Assembly (NCBI GenBank): GCA_030840515.1
Contig: JAVEEJ010000029.1
Coordinates: 1 to 23,878 of the forward strand
Source: Frankiaceae bacterium
GTDB lineage: Bacteria; Actinomycetota; Actinomycetes; JAVEEJ01
Direction: 5' to 3'
Length of the DNA: 23,878 nucleotides
Position 1 is the stretch's first letter. Each line of letters starts with the position of its first letter. Of the stretch, positions 1-8,293 are shown piece after piece. Both the position numbers and the translations under genes were made by a program. The notes beneath the pieces are model-generated. The model was not told the origin of the DNA, ran no database searches, and was given only the letters and a program-made list of their open reading frames with translations.

Positions 1-836
1 GGGTCATCCCGCTCGCGCAGAGCTTCGACACCGCAGGGCCGATGGCCCGCACCGTCACCGACGCCGCATACCTGCTCCAGGCGATCAGCGGCCGCGACCC
101 CAGGGACACGCCGTATCTCGAGGCTCCCGGCGGGCCTCCCGTTCGCCCCGACTATCCCGGCGCGCTCAAGCCTGGCGCGCTCAGAGGCGCCCGGCTCGGC
201 TACAGCACGCAGGACGTGCCCTCGGGCCCCGGCGGCGCGCTCTACAACCAGGCTCTGGACGCGATGCGTAAGGCCGGCGCAACGCTGGTGGAGACCGACA
301 CGCTGGTGAACACGAGCCTGGTCGGCCTGACCGAGCTGTCGGCCATCTTCAACGAGTTCAAATACGGCCTCAACAACTACCTGGCCACAGAAGCCGGCCC
401 CGGGCTCCCGGTGAAGACGATGAACGACGTGGTGCTCTACAACCAGCAGCACCCTGACAAGGTCAAGTACGGCCAGACCTACATCATCGCCTCCGACGCC
501 CAGCCGGGTGTCTACGACGAGCCGTCAGCGATCGCAGAGCGGACCTCGACCATCGTCGCTGCCCGTCAGGCGATCGACAGCGTGCTGGTGGACAACAAGA
601 TCGACGCCTACCTCACTCCGGGGTCGTCGTACGCGAACATCGGAGCGGCCGCGGGCTACCCGACGGTGATCGTCCCCGCGGGGCTGGCCGGGGCCACTCC
701 GATGGGGATCGGCTTCCTCGGGCACGCCTGGACCGAGCGCTCCCTGCTCGCCATGGCCTACGACTACGAGCGCGTGTCGCACCGGCGCGTGCCGGCCACG
801 CAGGCCAACCCGGTGCTGCTCGACGGCCACTGCTGA
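1..836 (+). CDS. Amidase signature family enzyme, C-terminal part (5' end outside window)
   Basis: The reading frame is open from base 3, so the ATG at 42 is internal. The first visible residues read IPLAQSFDTAGPMARTVTDA, the conserved block that follows the catalytic region in amidase-signature hydrolases (GatA and related amidases). These enzymes hydrolyse amide bonds with a Ser-cisSer-Lys triad. The triad lies upstream of the window, so activity cannot be judged. The C-terminal end is typical: a TPGSSY segment, then GYPTVIVPAG and the PMGIGFLG stretch, then a helix with ERSLLAMAYDYE. About 277 residues are visible, roughly half of a usual 450-550-residue protein. The inserted segment around NEFKYGLNNYL resembles peptide-amidase-like members, but the substrate cannot be deduced. 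The family call is safe. Confidence 0.93.
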   Translation, partial: VIPLAQSFDTAGPMARTVTDAAYLLQAISGRDPRDTPYLEAPGGPPVRPDYPGALKPGALRGARLGYSTQDVPSGPGGALYNQALDAMRKAGATLVETDTLVNTSLVGLTELSAIFNEFKYGLNNYLATEAGPGLPVKTMNDVVLYNQQHPDKVKYGQTYIIASDAQPGVYDEPSAIAERTSTIVAARQAIDSVLVDNKIDAYLTPGSSYANIGAAAGYPTVIVPAGLAGATPMGIGFLGHAWTERSLLAMAYDYERVSHRRVPATQANPVLLDGHC

Positions 837-880
837 GGCATCGGCGCAGGTCACACGCGGCGGCGGGCGGTTGCCGCGTC

Positions 881-886
881 AGGAAG
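881..886 (+). promoter_or_regulatory. Ribosome binding site that sets the start at 892
   Basis: AGGAAG lies 5 nt before the ATG at 892. This favours that ATG over the in-frame GTG at 910, which has no comparable motif. Confidence 0.55.
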
Positions 887-891
887 TCTGA

Positions 892-1851
892 ATGCGGCAG
901 GATTCTGTCGTGGCGTGGACCCTGACAGTGCGTGCGCAGGCGATCGTCGCCGTGCTCTCTGCGGGTGTGCTTGCGGTGGGCGTGGCGACGGTGGTCCAGC
1001 GCTCGGGTGAGACCTCGGATCAGGGGCGCTCGGCCACGCCGACGTCACCCCCGGCGGTGGGTGAGAGCACCCCGCCGGCCGACATCGGGGCAACCCCGAC
1101 GCCGACGGCAACGCCGACCGTGCCGACCGTGACGCCCACCACCGAACCCGGCGGCACTGACGGCAATGACGGTGCGGGGAGCGGTGGTTCCGGCTCGGGT
1201 TCCGGGGGCTCCGGCGGTGGGCAGCCCCCGGGCTTCAAGCCGAAGGACGGCTGGCCTGACATCCACGGCGTCGTGACCGATGCGAACGGCAAGCCGCTCG
1301 TCGGGATCTACATCACCACCGAGTCCAACGTCAGCGACGGCTGGGTCCGGGAGGCCGGAACGGTCACCGACACACATGGGCGCTTCCGTCTTCGGTGCCA
1401 AACCGATGCGCAGGCGCACGTCGCGTGGCGCGGCGTCTTCGTCAGCGTGTTCCCGGTCTCTGGGGCCGCTCCGGCCGGTCTTCCCGACGGAGCCTGGCGC
1501 CGGATCACGCCGGAGTGCGGCCTGGCCGACGACCCGGATGTGACCGTGGTGCTCCCCCGCGGCGCTGACGTGGTGGGCACGCTGCTCGACCAGAACGGCG
1601 AACCTGACGTGGGCACTCACAACCGGATCGGCGTGCACTGCGACGGGTTGCCGCACGGCTTCATCCAAGGCTGGGCACCGCAGGTCTCCTTCGCTGTGGA
1701 CCCGGCCACGGCGCGCTTCCGCGTCTACGGGCTCGACACCGACCACTGCGACCTGGGCGTCATCGCGCCGGACGGCACGCGCACCAAGCTGACCGAGAGC
1801 ATCGCGGTCACGGAGGGCACGACCGTTCACCAGGACGTGCGCGAGACCTAG
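892..1851 (+). CDS. Membrane-anchored extracytoplasmic protein with carboxypeptidase-regulatory-like domain
   Basis: 319 residues, no specific function recognised. Residues about 16-35 form one hydrophobic segment (AIVAVLSAGVLAVGVATVV), either a signal anchor or an uncleaved signal peptide. Residues about 40-115 are a low-complexity Pro/Thr then Gly/Ser-rich linker of the kind used to span a cell wall. From about residue 123 the protein folds as beta-rich sequence: DIHGVVTDANGKPLVG followed by GTVTDTHGRFRLRC is the pattern of carboxypeptidase-regulatory-like (CarboxypepD_reg/SdrD B-like) domains. A second similar unit (GTLLDQNGEP) starts near residue 227. There are cysteines in the outer half that could pair. 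The gene runs 55 nt after the amidase and ends convergently with the Nramp gene. It is probably displayed on the outside of the cell; its partner or ligand is unknown. Confidence 0.8.
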   Translation: MRQDSVVAWTLTVRAQAIVAVLSAGVLAVGVATVVQRSGETSDQGRSATPTSPPAVGESTPPADIGATPTPTATPTVPTVTPTTEPGGTDGNDGAGSGGSGSGSGGSGGGQPPGFKPKDGWPDIHGVVTDANGKPLVGIYITTESNVSDGWVREAGTVTDTHGRFRLRCQTDAQAHVAWRGVFVSVFPVSGAAPAGLPDGAWRRITPECGLADDPDVTVVLPRGADVVGTLLDQNGEPDVGTHNRIGVHCDGLPHGFIQGWAPQVSFAVDPATARFRVYGLDTDHCDLGVIAPDGTRTKLTESIAVTEGTTVHQDVRET

Positions 1852-1868
1852 CGGCTCGCGCGGTTACT

Positions 1869-3125
1869 TCACGCGGTGACGAGCGAGGCGACGAGTACGA
1901 CGTTCAGCCCCGTGACCAGAGCCGCGGTGACGATTCCCGCGGCGGTCGTGCGCCGCCGGCTGACGAAGCCGCCCATGACGTCGCGTCGTCGAGTGAGCAG
2001 GACGAGCGGCCACAGCGCGAACGGGATGCCGAAGCTGAGCACCACCTGCGAGAGCACCAAGGCCCGAGTGGGGTCGATCCCCACCCCCACCACCAGGATC
2101 GCGGGGACGAGGGTGATCAGACGCCGTGCCAGCAAAGGGATCTGACGCTGCAGGAAGCCGGACAGCACGACCGCGCCGGCGTAGGTCCCGACCGAGGACG
2201 AGGCGAAGCCCGAGGCGAGCAACGCCAGAGCGAAGAGCAACGAGGCGGTAGACCCGAGCGCGGCCCCCAGGGCGTCGTGGGCGTCCGTCAAGGACTCGAC
2301 ACCTTGACCGCGCAGCGACCCGGCCGCGACGACCAGCATCGCCAGGTTGACCGCCCCGGCCACTGCCATCGCGACGACCACGTCGATCCGCACCACACGC
2401 AGCAGCCGCCGCTTGGGCCCGTCGGCCAACCGCTCTCCGTAGCGGTCCCGCACCAGTGCCGAGTGCAGGTAGACGACGTGCGGCATGACGGTTGCCCCGA
2501 GCATCCCGACGGCCAGCAGCAGCGAGTCCCGCCCGTCGAAGCGCGGCGCCAGCCCAGCACCGAGGCTCGCCGCGTCGACCCCGCCGGCGATCGTCGAGTA
2601 GAGGAAGCCCAGCAGCACCACCGCGAGCAGCGCGATGACGACGTGCTCATAGCGGCGCTGCCCGCGCTCGCTCTGGATGGCGAGCAGGGCGACGGTCACG
2701 ACGCCGGTGATGAGCGCACCGACCAGAAGCGGCACCCCGAACAGCAGCTGGAGCGCGATCGCTCCACCGAGGACCTCGGCGAGGTCGGTGGCGATCGCGA
2801 CCAGCTCAGCCTGCACCCACAGCCCCCAGACGACGAGACGCGGGTAGCGGTCGCGGCAGACCTGGGGCAGCGACTGACCGGTCGCCAGCCCCAGCTTGGC
2901 GGACAGGTACTGCACCAGCATCGCGAGCGCGTTGGCCGCGACCACCACCCACACGAGCAGGTAGCCGAACTTCGCGCCGGCCGCTGTGTTGGTGGCGAAG
3001 TTGCCGGGATCGACGTAGGCCACCGCAGCCACGAAGGCCGGGCCGAGCAGCCCCACCGTGCGCCGGAACCGGCTCCAGGCATCCCCGAGCCCCAGAGCAG
3101 GTGCGGCGTCACGCGGTTGCAGCAC
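1869..3125 (-). CDS. mntH: Nramp-family divalent metal (probably Mn2+) transporter
   Basis: 418 residues, about 11 membrane segments, the usual size of bacterial Nramp (MntH) proteins, which import Mn2+ with protons. The two metal-binding signatures are present: DPGN at residues 39-42 in the first helix, and MPHVVYLHS at 214-222 in the sixth, with the Met that disfavours Mg2+/Ca2+. The Asn often found after MPH is Val here, which also occurs in the family. The start is GTG at 3125, only 9 nt after the R2lox stop codon; a GAGAG motif overlapping that stop can serve as ribosome binding site, so translation is probably coupled to R2lox. The placement behind a Mn/Fe enzyme supports Mn2+ as substrate; Fe2+ cannot be excluded. 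Symbol is by family only. Confidence 0.93.
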   Translation of the reverse strand: MLQPRDAAPALGLGDAWSRFRRTVGLLGPAFVAAVAYVDPGNFATNTAAGAKFGYLLVWVVVAANALAMLVQYLSAKLGLATGQSLPQVCRDRYPRLVVWGLWVQAELVAIATDLAEVLGGAIALQLLFGVPLLVGALITGVVTVALLAIQSERGQRRYEHVVIALLAVVLLGFLYSTIAGGVDAASLGAGLAPRFDGRDSLLLAVGMLGATVMPHVVYLHSALVRDRYGERLADGPKRRLLRVVRIDVVVAMAVAGAVNLAMLVVAAGSLRGQGVESLTDAHDALGAALGSTASLLFALALLASGFASSSVGTYAGAVVLSGFLQRQIPLLARRLITLVPAILVVGVGIDPTRALVLSQVVLSFGIPFALWPLVLLTRRRDVMGGFVSRRRTTAAGIVTAALVTGLNVVLVASLVTA

Positions 3126-3134
3126 CAGGCGCTC

Positions 3135-4124
3135 TCAACCAGCGGACGCAGCGGCGAAGGCGACGGCGTCCTCGGCCGCGAAGGTGTCCTCGAGCTCTTC
3201 GCTCGTCGCGTCGGCATCGATCTGGCTCACCGGCACACCGCGCGCGGCTTGGATCGCTCCGAGCCGGCGTCCGGCGCGGTCCCCGGCGTAGCCGACCAGC
3301 TCGTCCATCCCCATCCCGAAGGGCGGGTTGGCGGGGTCGAAGCGCGAGAGCGCACTCGTGATCTGCGTGATGGCGTGGGGGAGCAGCTCCTGCATCCGGT
3401 CCTCGACCACCTGCCAGTTGCTGTCGTCCGCAGCCACGTGACGGCGGCAGGTGAACGTGCCCCACGCCATGTGCCGCCGTTCGTCGTCACCGATGAGCTT
3501 CACGACCTGCTGCATGCCGGGCAGGATGCCCCGCGCCTTGCAGACCTTCTGCCAGGCGTAGTAGCCGGTGAGGGCGAGCGTGCCCTCCACGACATGGTTG
3601 TAGGTGACGCTGGCCCGCACCTGTGCCGCGGGCGAGGCGTCGGTCTCGAGCGCGCGCAGTGACTCCGGCAGGGCCTCGTAGAAGATGGCTCGGTAGCCCG
3701 GGTTGTCCTCGACGTAGGAGTGCAGGTCCTGGGTCAGGCCGACTGCGTCCAGCCACAGCCGGAACACCTGCGTGTGCTTGGCCTCCTCGTAGGTGAACTG
3801 GGTCAGGTACATCTCGTCGCCCAGCCGGCCCTCAGTGGCCATCGCCTTCATGAACGGCTGCAGGTCCTGGGTTACCGCCTCCTCACCCGCGATGAACTGC
3901 GCGCACAGCAACGTGGCGCCCTCACGCTCCTCGGCAGTAAGCGACTTCCAGTCCTCGACGTCCTGGCTGAAGTCGATGTCCATCGGATCCCAGTGCCGGG
4001 CGTTGCCCTTGATGAACAGGCGCAGCGGGAACGAGTCCCAGTTGAGGCCGCCCTTCGACAGTGACGCGAACCCCGTGCGGTGCAGGGGATTCTGTGTCGT
4101 CGCTGAGTCGGCAGTGGTGCTCAT
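3135..4124 (-). CDS. R2-like ligand-binding oxidase (R2lox), Mn/Fe cofactor
   Basis: 329 residues, ferritin-like fold of the ribonucleotide-reductase-R2 superfamily, but the R2lox group (relative of M. tuberculosis Rv0233), not a true NrdB/NrdF. R2lox proteins assemble a Mn/Fe centre, bind a fatty-acid-like ligand and make a Tyr-Val ether cross-link with O2. All six metal ligands can be placed by family pattern: E81 (GEEAV), E114 and H117 (EEAKH), E180 (VVEG), E215 and H218 (DDERRH). The cross-link pair is also present: V84 and Y175 (VTYNH). Spacings match the ligand set known for Rv0233 with a constant offset of 13. The start is ATG 4124, with AAGAAGG upstream and an ATGA overlap with the TetR gene; the longer frame to 4298 is only TetR antisense of low complexity. 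In vivo substrate is unknown. Confidence 0.93.
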   Translation of the reverse strand: MSTTADSATTQNPLHRTGFASLSKGGLNWDSFPLRLFIKGNARHWDPMDIDFSQDVEDWKSLTAEEREGATLLCAQFIAGEEAVTQDLQPFMKAMATEGRLGDEMYLTQFTYEEAKHTQVFRLWLDAVGLTQDLHSYVEDNPGYRAIFYEALPESLRALETDASPAAQVRASVTYNHVVEGTLALTGYYAWQKVCKARGILPGMQQVVKLIGDDERRHMAWGTFTCRRHVAADDSNWQVVEDRMQELLPHAITQITSALSRFDPANPPFGMGMDELVGYAGDRAGRRLGAIQAARGVPVSQIDADATSEELEDTFAAEDAVAFAAASAG

Positions 4125-4726
4125 CGGCGGACCTTCTTCCTGGTCGGCTCGGGGGCCCCGAGCAGTCGAGCGGCAACGAGCGCGATGTCGGCGGCGACCT
4201 GATCGGTGGGCGCCAGCGGGAGCACGAGGTGACTGACGACGAGCCGGGCGACCGCGTCGCAGGCAAGGGCGGCGTGAGGTCCGTCGTACTCGGGCCACCT
4301 GGTCGTCAGCGCCTCAGCGAGACGTTCGCGCACTGCCAGGAGCACCGGCTCACCGCGACTGGTGACGAGCGGGAGCAGCGCGTCGTCGCCGTGGACGACG
4401 GCTTTGACGAGCGGGTCGTCGTTCGCCGCGCGGAGGGCGAAGGACACGGCGGCGAGTACGGCGGCGTGTGGGTCGGCCGCGGCGGCGAGGGCTTCGTCCA
4501 CTCCATCGCAGAAGCGGGCGGTCTCGCGCAGCGCGAGCGCCGTGACCAGACGGCCCTTGTCGCCGAACTCGTTGTAGACGGTCTGCCGTGACACCCCGAC
4601 GCGCCCCGCGACGCCGCCTACGGTCAGCCCGGCCCAGCCGCCGTCCACGAGGAGCTGCGCGGTCGCATCCAGCAGCTGGTCACGCAGTGAGGCCTTGGCC
4701 CGGTCGAGGTAGCGCATGTCAGGCAC
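4121..4726 (-). CDS. TetR-family transcriptional regulator of the R2lox operon
   Basis: About 201 residues. The N-terminal helix-turn-helix is clear: LLVDGGWAGLTVGGVAGRVG then VSRQTVYNEFGDKGRL, the classic TetR DNA-recognition helix and the following FxxK region. The C-terminal ligand-binding half is alpha-helical and divergent, as usual. The start may be GTG 4726 or ATG 4717; neither has a decisive ribosome binding site. The stop overlaps the R2lox start as ATGA, so the two are co-translated. A TetR gene directly before R2lox is also the arrangement of Rv0232-Rv0233 in M. tuberculosis. It probably represses its own operon until a ligand, perhaps a lipid related to the R2lox ligand, binds; that last point is inference. 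Confidence 0.93.
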   Translation of the reverse strand: MPDMRYLDRAKASLRDQLLDATAQLLVDGGWAGLTVGGVAGRVGVSRQTVYNEFGDKGRLVTALALRETARFCDGVDEALAAAADPHAAVLAAVSFALRAANDDPLVKAVVHGDDALLPLVTSRGEPVLLAVRERLAEALTTRWPEYDGPHAALACDAVARLVVSHLVLPLAPTDQVAADIALVAARLLGAPEPTRKKVRR

Positions 4727-4754
4727 TCTTTACAACCTCTAACATCCTGTCAAG
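4725..4754 (-). promoter_or_regulatory. Candidate promoter/operator of the TetR-R2lox-Nramp operon
   Basis: On the minus strand a perfect -35 hexamer TTGACA lies at 4753-4748. No strong -10 box stands at ideal spacing (AAGAGT at 4730-4725 would give 17 nt), so the transcript would start close to the start codon. The same stretch holds an imperfect inverted repeat, CTTTACA (4728-4734) and TGTCAAG (4748-4754), 13 nt apart with one mismatch, placed where a TetR protein would block the promoter. Confidence 0.4.
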
Positions 4755-4795
4755 TTCTCAGACGTTTCGATCCTCTCTGTCCACACATCGCGCGT

Positions 4796-4801
4796 TAGCC
4801 T
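4796..4801 (+). promoter_or_regulatory. -10 box, leaderless promoter of the LuxR-type regulator
   Basis: TAGCCT matches the TANNNT -10 pattern of actinobacteria and ends 7 nt before the ATG at 4809. There is no ribosome binding site in between, so transcription probably begins at the start codon. No clear -35 box. Confidence 0.45.
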
Positions 4802-4808
4802 GCGCCTC

Positions 4809-7370
4809 ATGAGCGGCGGGTTGGTCGAGCGTGAGACGCAGCTCTCCTCGCTGCGGGAGGCGTTCGGCTGTGCCGAGCGTCAGCAGGGCCGGCTGGTGCT
4901 GCTGGCCGGCGAGCCGGGCGCGGGCAAGACGGTGCTGGCGGAGGCCCTCGCGGCCGAGGTCTCGGGTCGGGCGCGTGTGCTGCGTTCGGTGTCACAGGAC
5001 ACGACCAGTCCCATCCCTCTAGGGATCCTGCGCGACGCTGCGATCCAGCTCGGGGATGAGCTGCGTGCTGCGGTGCGCGCAGGTGGCGAGCGACACGACA
5101 TCTTTGAGCAGCTCCTCGCCGAGGTGGGGTCGCATCGGACTCCGACCCTGTGGCTGGTCGACGACCTTCAGTGGGCGGACGAGGCATCCCTCGACCTGTT
5201 GCGCTTCATCGCGCGCCGGCTGCTCGGCCTGCCGATCGTGGTGGTCTGCACCTATCGGGACACGGAGGTCGGCCCTGCACTGCGGGCGCTTCTCGGCGAG
5301 CTTGCGACCGTGCGCGACGTCAGGCGTCTCCAGGTGCCTCCGTTGTCCGCGACCGCCGTGACGCTGCTGGCCCCAGATGTGCAACCGGAGCAGGCCAAAG
5401 CGCTGCATGCGCGTAGCGGCGGCAACGCCTTCTTCCTGAGCGAGCTCCTCCGCGGGGCCAACGACGGCTACAGCGGGGTGCACGACCTCGTCCTGGGCCG
5501 CATTGGCCGGCTCGGGTCGAGCGCTGGCGAGCTCGTGGAGGTCGTCGCGGTCGTCGGGGACCCAGCTGCCCTAGCACTTCTCGCGCAGCTGCGACCGGGC
5601 GTGGACGGACTGGACGAGCTGGTGGCCGCGGGTCTGCTCGTCGAGCGGGATCCGGGCCAGGTGGGCTTCCGGCACGACATCGTGCGCGAGGCAGTGCTTT
5701 CCGTGTTGGCTCCGCACCGGCGAGCCGAGCTGCACCGCCGACTGCTCGGTCTGCTCGGCCCGGATGCGGAGCCGGCGGTCGTCGTGCGGCATGCCGTGGG
5801 TGCAGGCGACCGGGCTGCCGTCGCGCAGTGGGCGGTGCTCGCCGCGGAGCGCAGCGCGGCAGCCGGCGCGCACGGCAACGAGGCGGAGATGCTGGCACTC
5901 GCAGCAGCCTCGATCGACGACGACGACACAAAGGCTCGCCTCATCTGCCGGCAAGGTGTGGCGCTCTCGCACGCCAGCGACCTGGATGCCGCGCTCGGGG
6001 TCCTCGAGGCAGCCGAATCATGGCGCTGTGAGCCCGCGACCGAGGTCGAGCGGTTGGCCGCCTTGGCGCGAATCCACGGCCTGCGCCTGAACGGTGACCG
6101 TGCGCGCGAGTGCCTCGACCTTGCCTTGCTGCGGGCAGAGCAGATTCCCTTGCTGGAAAGGCCCTTTGCTCCCTACGCCGCCGCTGCTGGGCTGGCCATG
6201 CTGCGGCGCGACAGGCCCAGTGCGGAGCGGTTCGGCCAGACGGCCCTGGAGCTCGCTCACGCACGTGGCGACGAGGTCGCCTGTGCCGACGTCCGGGTAA
6301 CCCTTGCGAGCGTCGGGTTGAACGACACGGGCGACGCCGGTCCGCTGGAGAAGGCCGCCGAGGAGGCACACGCGATCGGGGCGCACCGTGTCGAGCTGCG
6401 CGCGCGCAACAACCTTGGTAGTGGACTCAGCACCCATGGCCGTCTCGCAGAGGCCCTTGCGGCGCTCGATCGTGCAGTGCTGCTCTGCGCGCGCCGGGAC
6501 GAGGACGAGGTGCTCGGTCGGCTCACGGTCTCGCGTGCGATGACACTGCTCGAGCTGGGCAGGTACGACGAGGCCATCAACACTGCTCGCCAGCTGCTCG
6601 CCGACCCTCGACAGGAGTGGCGTGGCGGCCCAGCCGGAATCACAGCGTGTGCCCTGGCCAGGATGGGACAGCCGGTGCCGGAGGGCTTGCTCGAGACGGA
6701 GCTGCGCAACGGCCGCGAGACCGCCGACATGGTGGTGCACACGATGGGGCTGGTGACTGCGGCGGAGGTCGCCTGGCTTGGGGGCGATGCCCACGACGAG
6801 CTGGTGCAGCTCGCCGCCCTGCACGCAGGAATGATCGAGGGGCAGGGATGGCTCAAGAGCGTGGCGGCAGGGTGGTCCGCGATGCTCGGCGGCGTTCGGC
6901 TCCAGCCCGGACTCGAGGGCATGTTCGCCTTCGCGGCGATCGGTGACTTCTCCGCCGCGGCGGGGGCCTTCGCGGCAGCCGGCATGGTCTATCAGCAATC
7001 TCTGTGTCTGTATCGAGAAGGCAGCGTCGTCTCGCTCGAGGCAGCGCTCGAGATCCTGACCGGCATCGGGGCGGTGCCACTGGCTGACCGGGTGCGTGCA
7101 GCGCTCCGCGAGCGGGGAGTCACGCCGCGACGGCGGCGAGGAGCAGGCCTCGCCACCCAGGCGCATCCCGCGGGACTCACGGCGCGGGAAGCAGATGTGC
7201 TGCGGCTGCTGGCCACCGGTCTGCGCAACGCGGACATCGCCGAGCAGCTCGTCGTGTCACAGCGGACGGTCGACCACCACGTGAGCAGCGTGCTGCGCAA
7301 GCTCGGTGTGCAGTCCCGAGTCGGGGCGGTCCGAGCAGCCACCGCCCTTGGTGTGATCGAGCAAACCTAG
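4809..7370 (+). CDS. Large ATP-binding LuxR-family transcriptional regulator (LAL/MalT-like)
   Basis: 853 residues with the full layout of the LAL class. Walker A is GEPGAGKT at residues 34-41 and Walker B is LWLVDD at 114-119, followed by QWAD, within a STAND-type AAA/NACHT-like ATPase. The middle (about 300-770) is helical and alanine-rich, as in TPR-like sensor regions. The last 70 residues are a GerE/LuxR helix-turn-helix: LTAREADVLRLLATGLRNADIAEQLVVSQRTVDHHVSSVL. Such proteins bind an inducer and ATP and then activate target promoters. It is divergent from the TetR operon and directly upstream of two secreted-protein genes; the first copy of a duplicated leader begins inside its last codons (7362). 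Those genes are natural candidates as targets. Inducer unknown. Confidence 0.93.
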   Translation: MSGGLVERETQLSSLREAFGCAERQQGRLVLLAGEPGAGKTVLAEALAAEVSGRARVLRSVSQDTTSPIPLGILRDAAIQLGDELRAAVRAGGERHDIFEQLLAEVGSHRTPTLWLVDDLQWADEASLDLLRFIARRLLGLPIVVVCTYRDTEVGPALRALLGELATVRDVRRLQVPPLSATAVTLLAPDVQPEQAKALHARSGGNAFFLSELLRGANDGYSGVHDLVLGRIGRLGSSAGELVEVVAVVGDPAALALLAQLRPGVDGLDELVAAGLLVERDPGQVGFRHDIVREAVLSVLAPHRRAELHRRLLGLLGPDAEPAVVVRHAVGAGDRAAVAQWAVLAAERSAAAGAHGNEAEMLALAAASIDDDDTKARLICRQGVALSHASDLDAALGVLEAAESWRCEPATEVERLAALARIHGLRLNGDRARECLDLALLRAEQIPLLERPFAPYAAAAGLAMLRRDRPSAERFGQTALELAHARGDEVACADVRVTLASVGLNDTGDAGPLEKAAEEAHAIGAHRVELRARNNLGSGLSTHGRLAEALAALDRAVLLCARRDEDEVLGRLTVSRAMTLLELGRYDEAINTARQLLADPRQEWRGGPAGITACALARMGQPVPEGLLETELRNGRETADMVVHTMGLVTAAEVAWLGGDAHDELVQLAALHAGMIEGQGWLKSVAAGWSAMLGGVRLQPGLEGMFAFAAIGDFSAAAGAFAAAGMVYQQSLCLYREGSVVSLEAALEILTGIGAVPLADRVRAALRERGVTPRRRRGAGLATQAHPAGLTAREADVLRLLATGLRNADIAEQLVVSQRTVDHHVSSVLRKLGVQSRVGAVRAATALGVIEQT

Positions 7371-7456
7371 GCATTTGCACCGATGTCGCGGTCATCCCGG
7401 CTGCCTACCGTCCGGCTCGCCAAGCAGACGACTGATCTGCCGGCGGGAGGTGGACA
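7362..7456 (+). repeat. 95-bp duplicated leader, copy 1 (before collagen-like gene)
   Basis: Matches 8355-8449 at 89 of 95 positions with no gap, counted by eye. Five of the six differences fall in one 9-nt block (7389-7397); the sixth is A7423. It begins inside the last codons of the LuxR-type gene and ends just before the start codon. It contains an inverted pair TAGGCA (7368-7373) / TGCCTA (7402-7407), a possible -10 box TACCGT (7406-7411), and a hairpin with the ribosome binding site GGGAGG (7445-7450) in its 3' arm: CTCGCC 7416-7421 pairs with GGCGGG 7442-7447, and GCAG 7424-7427 with CTGC 7437-7440. Confidence 0.9.
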
Positions 7457-7458
7457 CC

Positions 7459-8259
7459 ATGAGGAACACGAAGCGAGCAACGGTGGTCGCGATGGGCGCC
7501 GGCGTGGCCATGCTGGGGGCTGTCGCGTTGTCATGGGCGCAGATCCCGGGTCCGGACGGCGTCATTCACAGCTGCTACACGCGGTCGAGCGGCGCGATCA
7601 GGATCCTCGACTCGACGCAGACCTGCAGCTCCAAGGAGACCAGCCTCAACTGGAACCAGTCCGGCCCCGTCGGCCCGACCGGGCCCAAGGGCGACGCCGG
7701 TGCCACGGGTGCGTCGGGCACGGCGGGTACTCCAGGTGCTGCGGGCACTCCCGGTCCCGCGGGCCCAGCCGGCCCGAAAGGCGACACGGGCGCACCAGGC
7801 CAGCAAGGACCGGCCGGACCGGCGGCAAAGGGCACGGTCGGGGGCGTTCTGGCTGCGAGGACTGAAGGGGTGGTCGGCTGCGACGGCTTCAGTCACACGG
7901 TGGCGGAGCTGCCCCTCCATCTCGACCAGCCGGCGGTCATCTGGGTCTCCGGCAGCCTCCAGACGGACAACGGAGACGGCGGGATCGGTCTGCACGAGCT
8001 GAGCAGCCGAGTCTCGGTGTCGCAGACGGGCGCGCCGGCCTACGCAGCCATGAGTGGCTATGAGCTGGAGGCGACCGAGGCCTCGGGCAGCACGTACCGC
8101 TCCGTTGCCAGCGGGTTGCTCACGACCCTCGGCGGCCAGGCGGCGACCATCCAGGCTGGTGACTGGACGCTCAACTGGAGCGGCGCAGCGACCTGCGACG
8201 GCTCGACGTCCTTCTGGGGCTCGCTGTCCTACCTCGCGCTGCCCGGGACGGCCGGCTGA
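7459..8259 (+). CDS. Secreted collagen-like (Gly-X-Y repeat) protein
   Basis: 266 residues. Start ATG 7459 is set by GGGAGG 8 nt upstream; the longer frame from 7375 would run through the conserved leader. A signal peptide covers about residues 1-27 (KR, hydrophobic core, then WAQ). Next comes IPGPDGVIHSCYTRSSGAIRI followed by CSSKETSLNWNQ, a small domain often found just before collagen repeats in actinobacterial surface proteins. Eighteen unbroken Gly-X-Y triplets follow (residues 69-122), rich in GPA, GPT, GPK and GDT, which should form a triple helix without hydroxyproline. The C-terminal 140 residues are beta-rich with a pair of cysteines (VGCDGF and ATCDGS), perhaps a trimerising head. 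No LPXTG or anchor was seen, so it is either released or held non-covalently. Role unknown; adhesion or a surface layer are guesses. Confidence 0.88.
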   Translation: MRNTKRATVVAMGAGVAMLGAVALSWAQIPGPDGVIHSCYTRSSGAIRILDSTQTCSSKETSLNWNQSGPVGPTGPKGDAGATGASGTAGTPGAAGTPGPAGPAGPKGDTGAPGQQGPAGPAAKGTVGGVLAARTEGVVGCDGFSHTVAELPLHLDQPAVIWVSGSLQTDNGDGGIGLHELSSRVSVSQTGAPAYAAMSGYELEATEASGSTYRSVASGLLTTLGGQAATIQAGDWTLNWSGAATCDGSTSFWGSLSYLALPGTAG

Positions 8260-8269
8260 GCCCAAGACG

Positions 8270-8289
8270 CGGCGGTGCGTCCACCGCCG
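8270..8289 (+). terminator. Small GC hairpin, first part of a tandem terminator
   Basis: CGGCGGTG (8270-8277) and CACCGCCG (8282-8289) form a perfect 8-bp stem with a 4-nt loop just after the collagen-like gene. No U-tract follows. Confidence 0.5.
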
Positions 8290-8293
8290 TTCG

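Noticed and set aside
2277..3662. Long plus-strand open frame (461 codons) opposite the Nramp and R2lox genes
   Set aside because: Composition is Arg/Gly/His-rich as in antisense of GC-rich genes; both minus-strand genes are clear families with intact motifs.
3135..4124. Class I ribonucleotide reductase small subunit
   Set aside because: Sequence follows R2lox (GEEAV with Val of the cross-link, VTYNH) and no NrdA/NrdE gene is nearby.
6018..7166. Minus-strand 382-codon frame inside the LuxR-type gene
   Set aside because: It lies wholly antisense to a well-supported regulator and shows no recognisable motif.
7362..7456. Known riboswitch class (c-di-GMP, c-di-AMP, SAM-IV, cobalamin) in the duplicated leader
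   Set aside because: None of their conserved cores could be found; only the ribosome-site hairpin and the TAGGCA/TGCCTA pair are evident.
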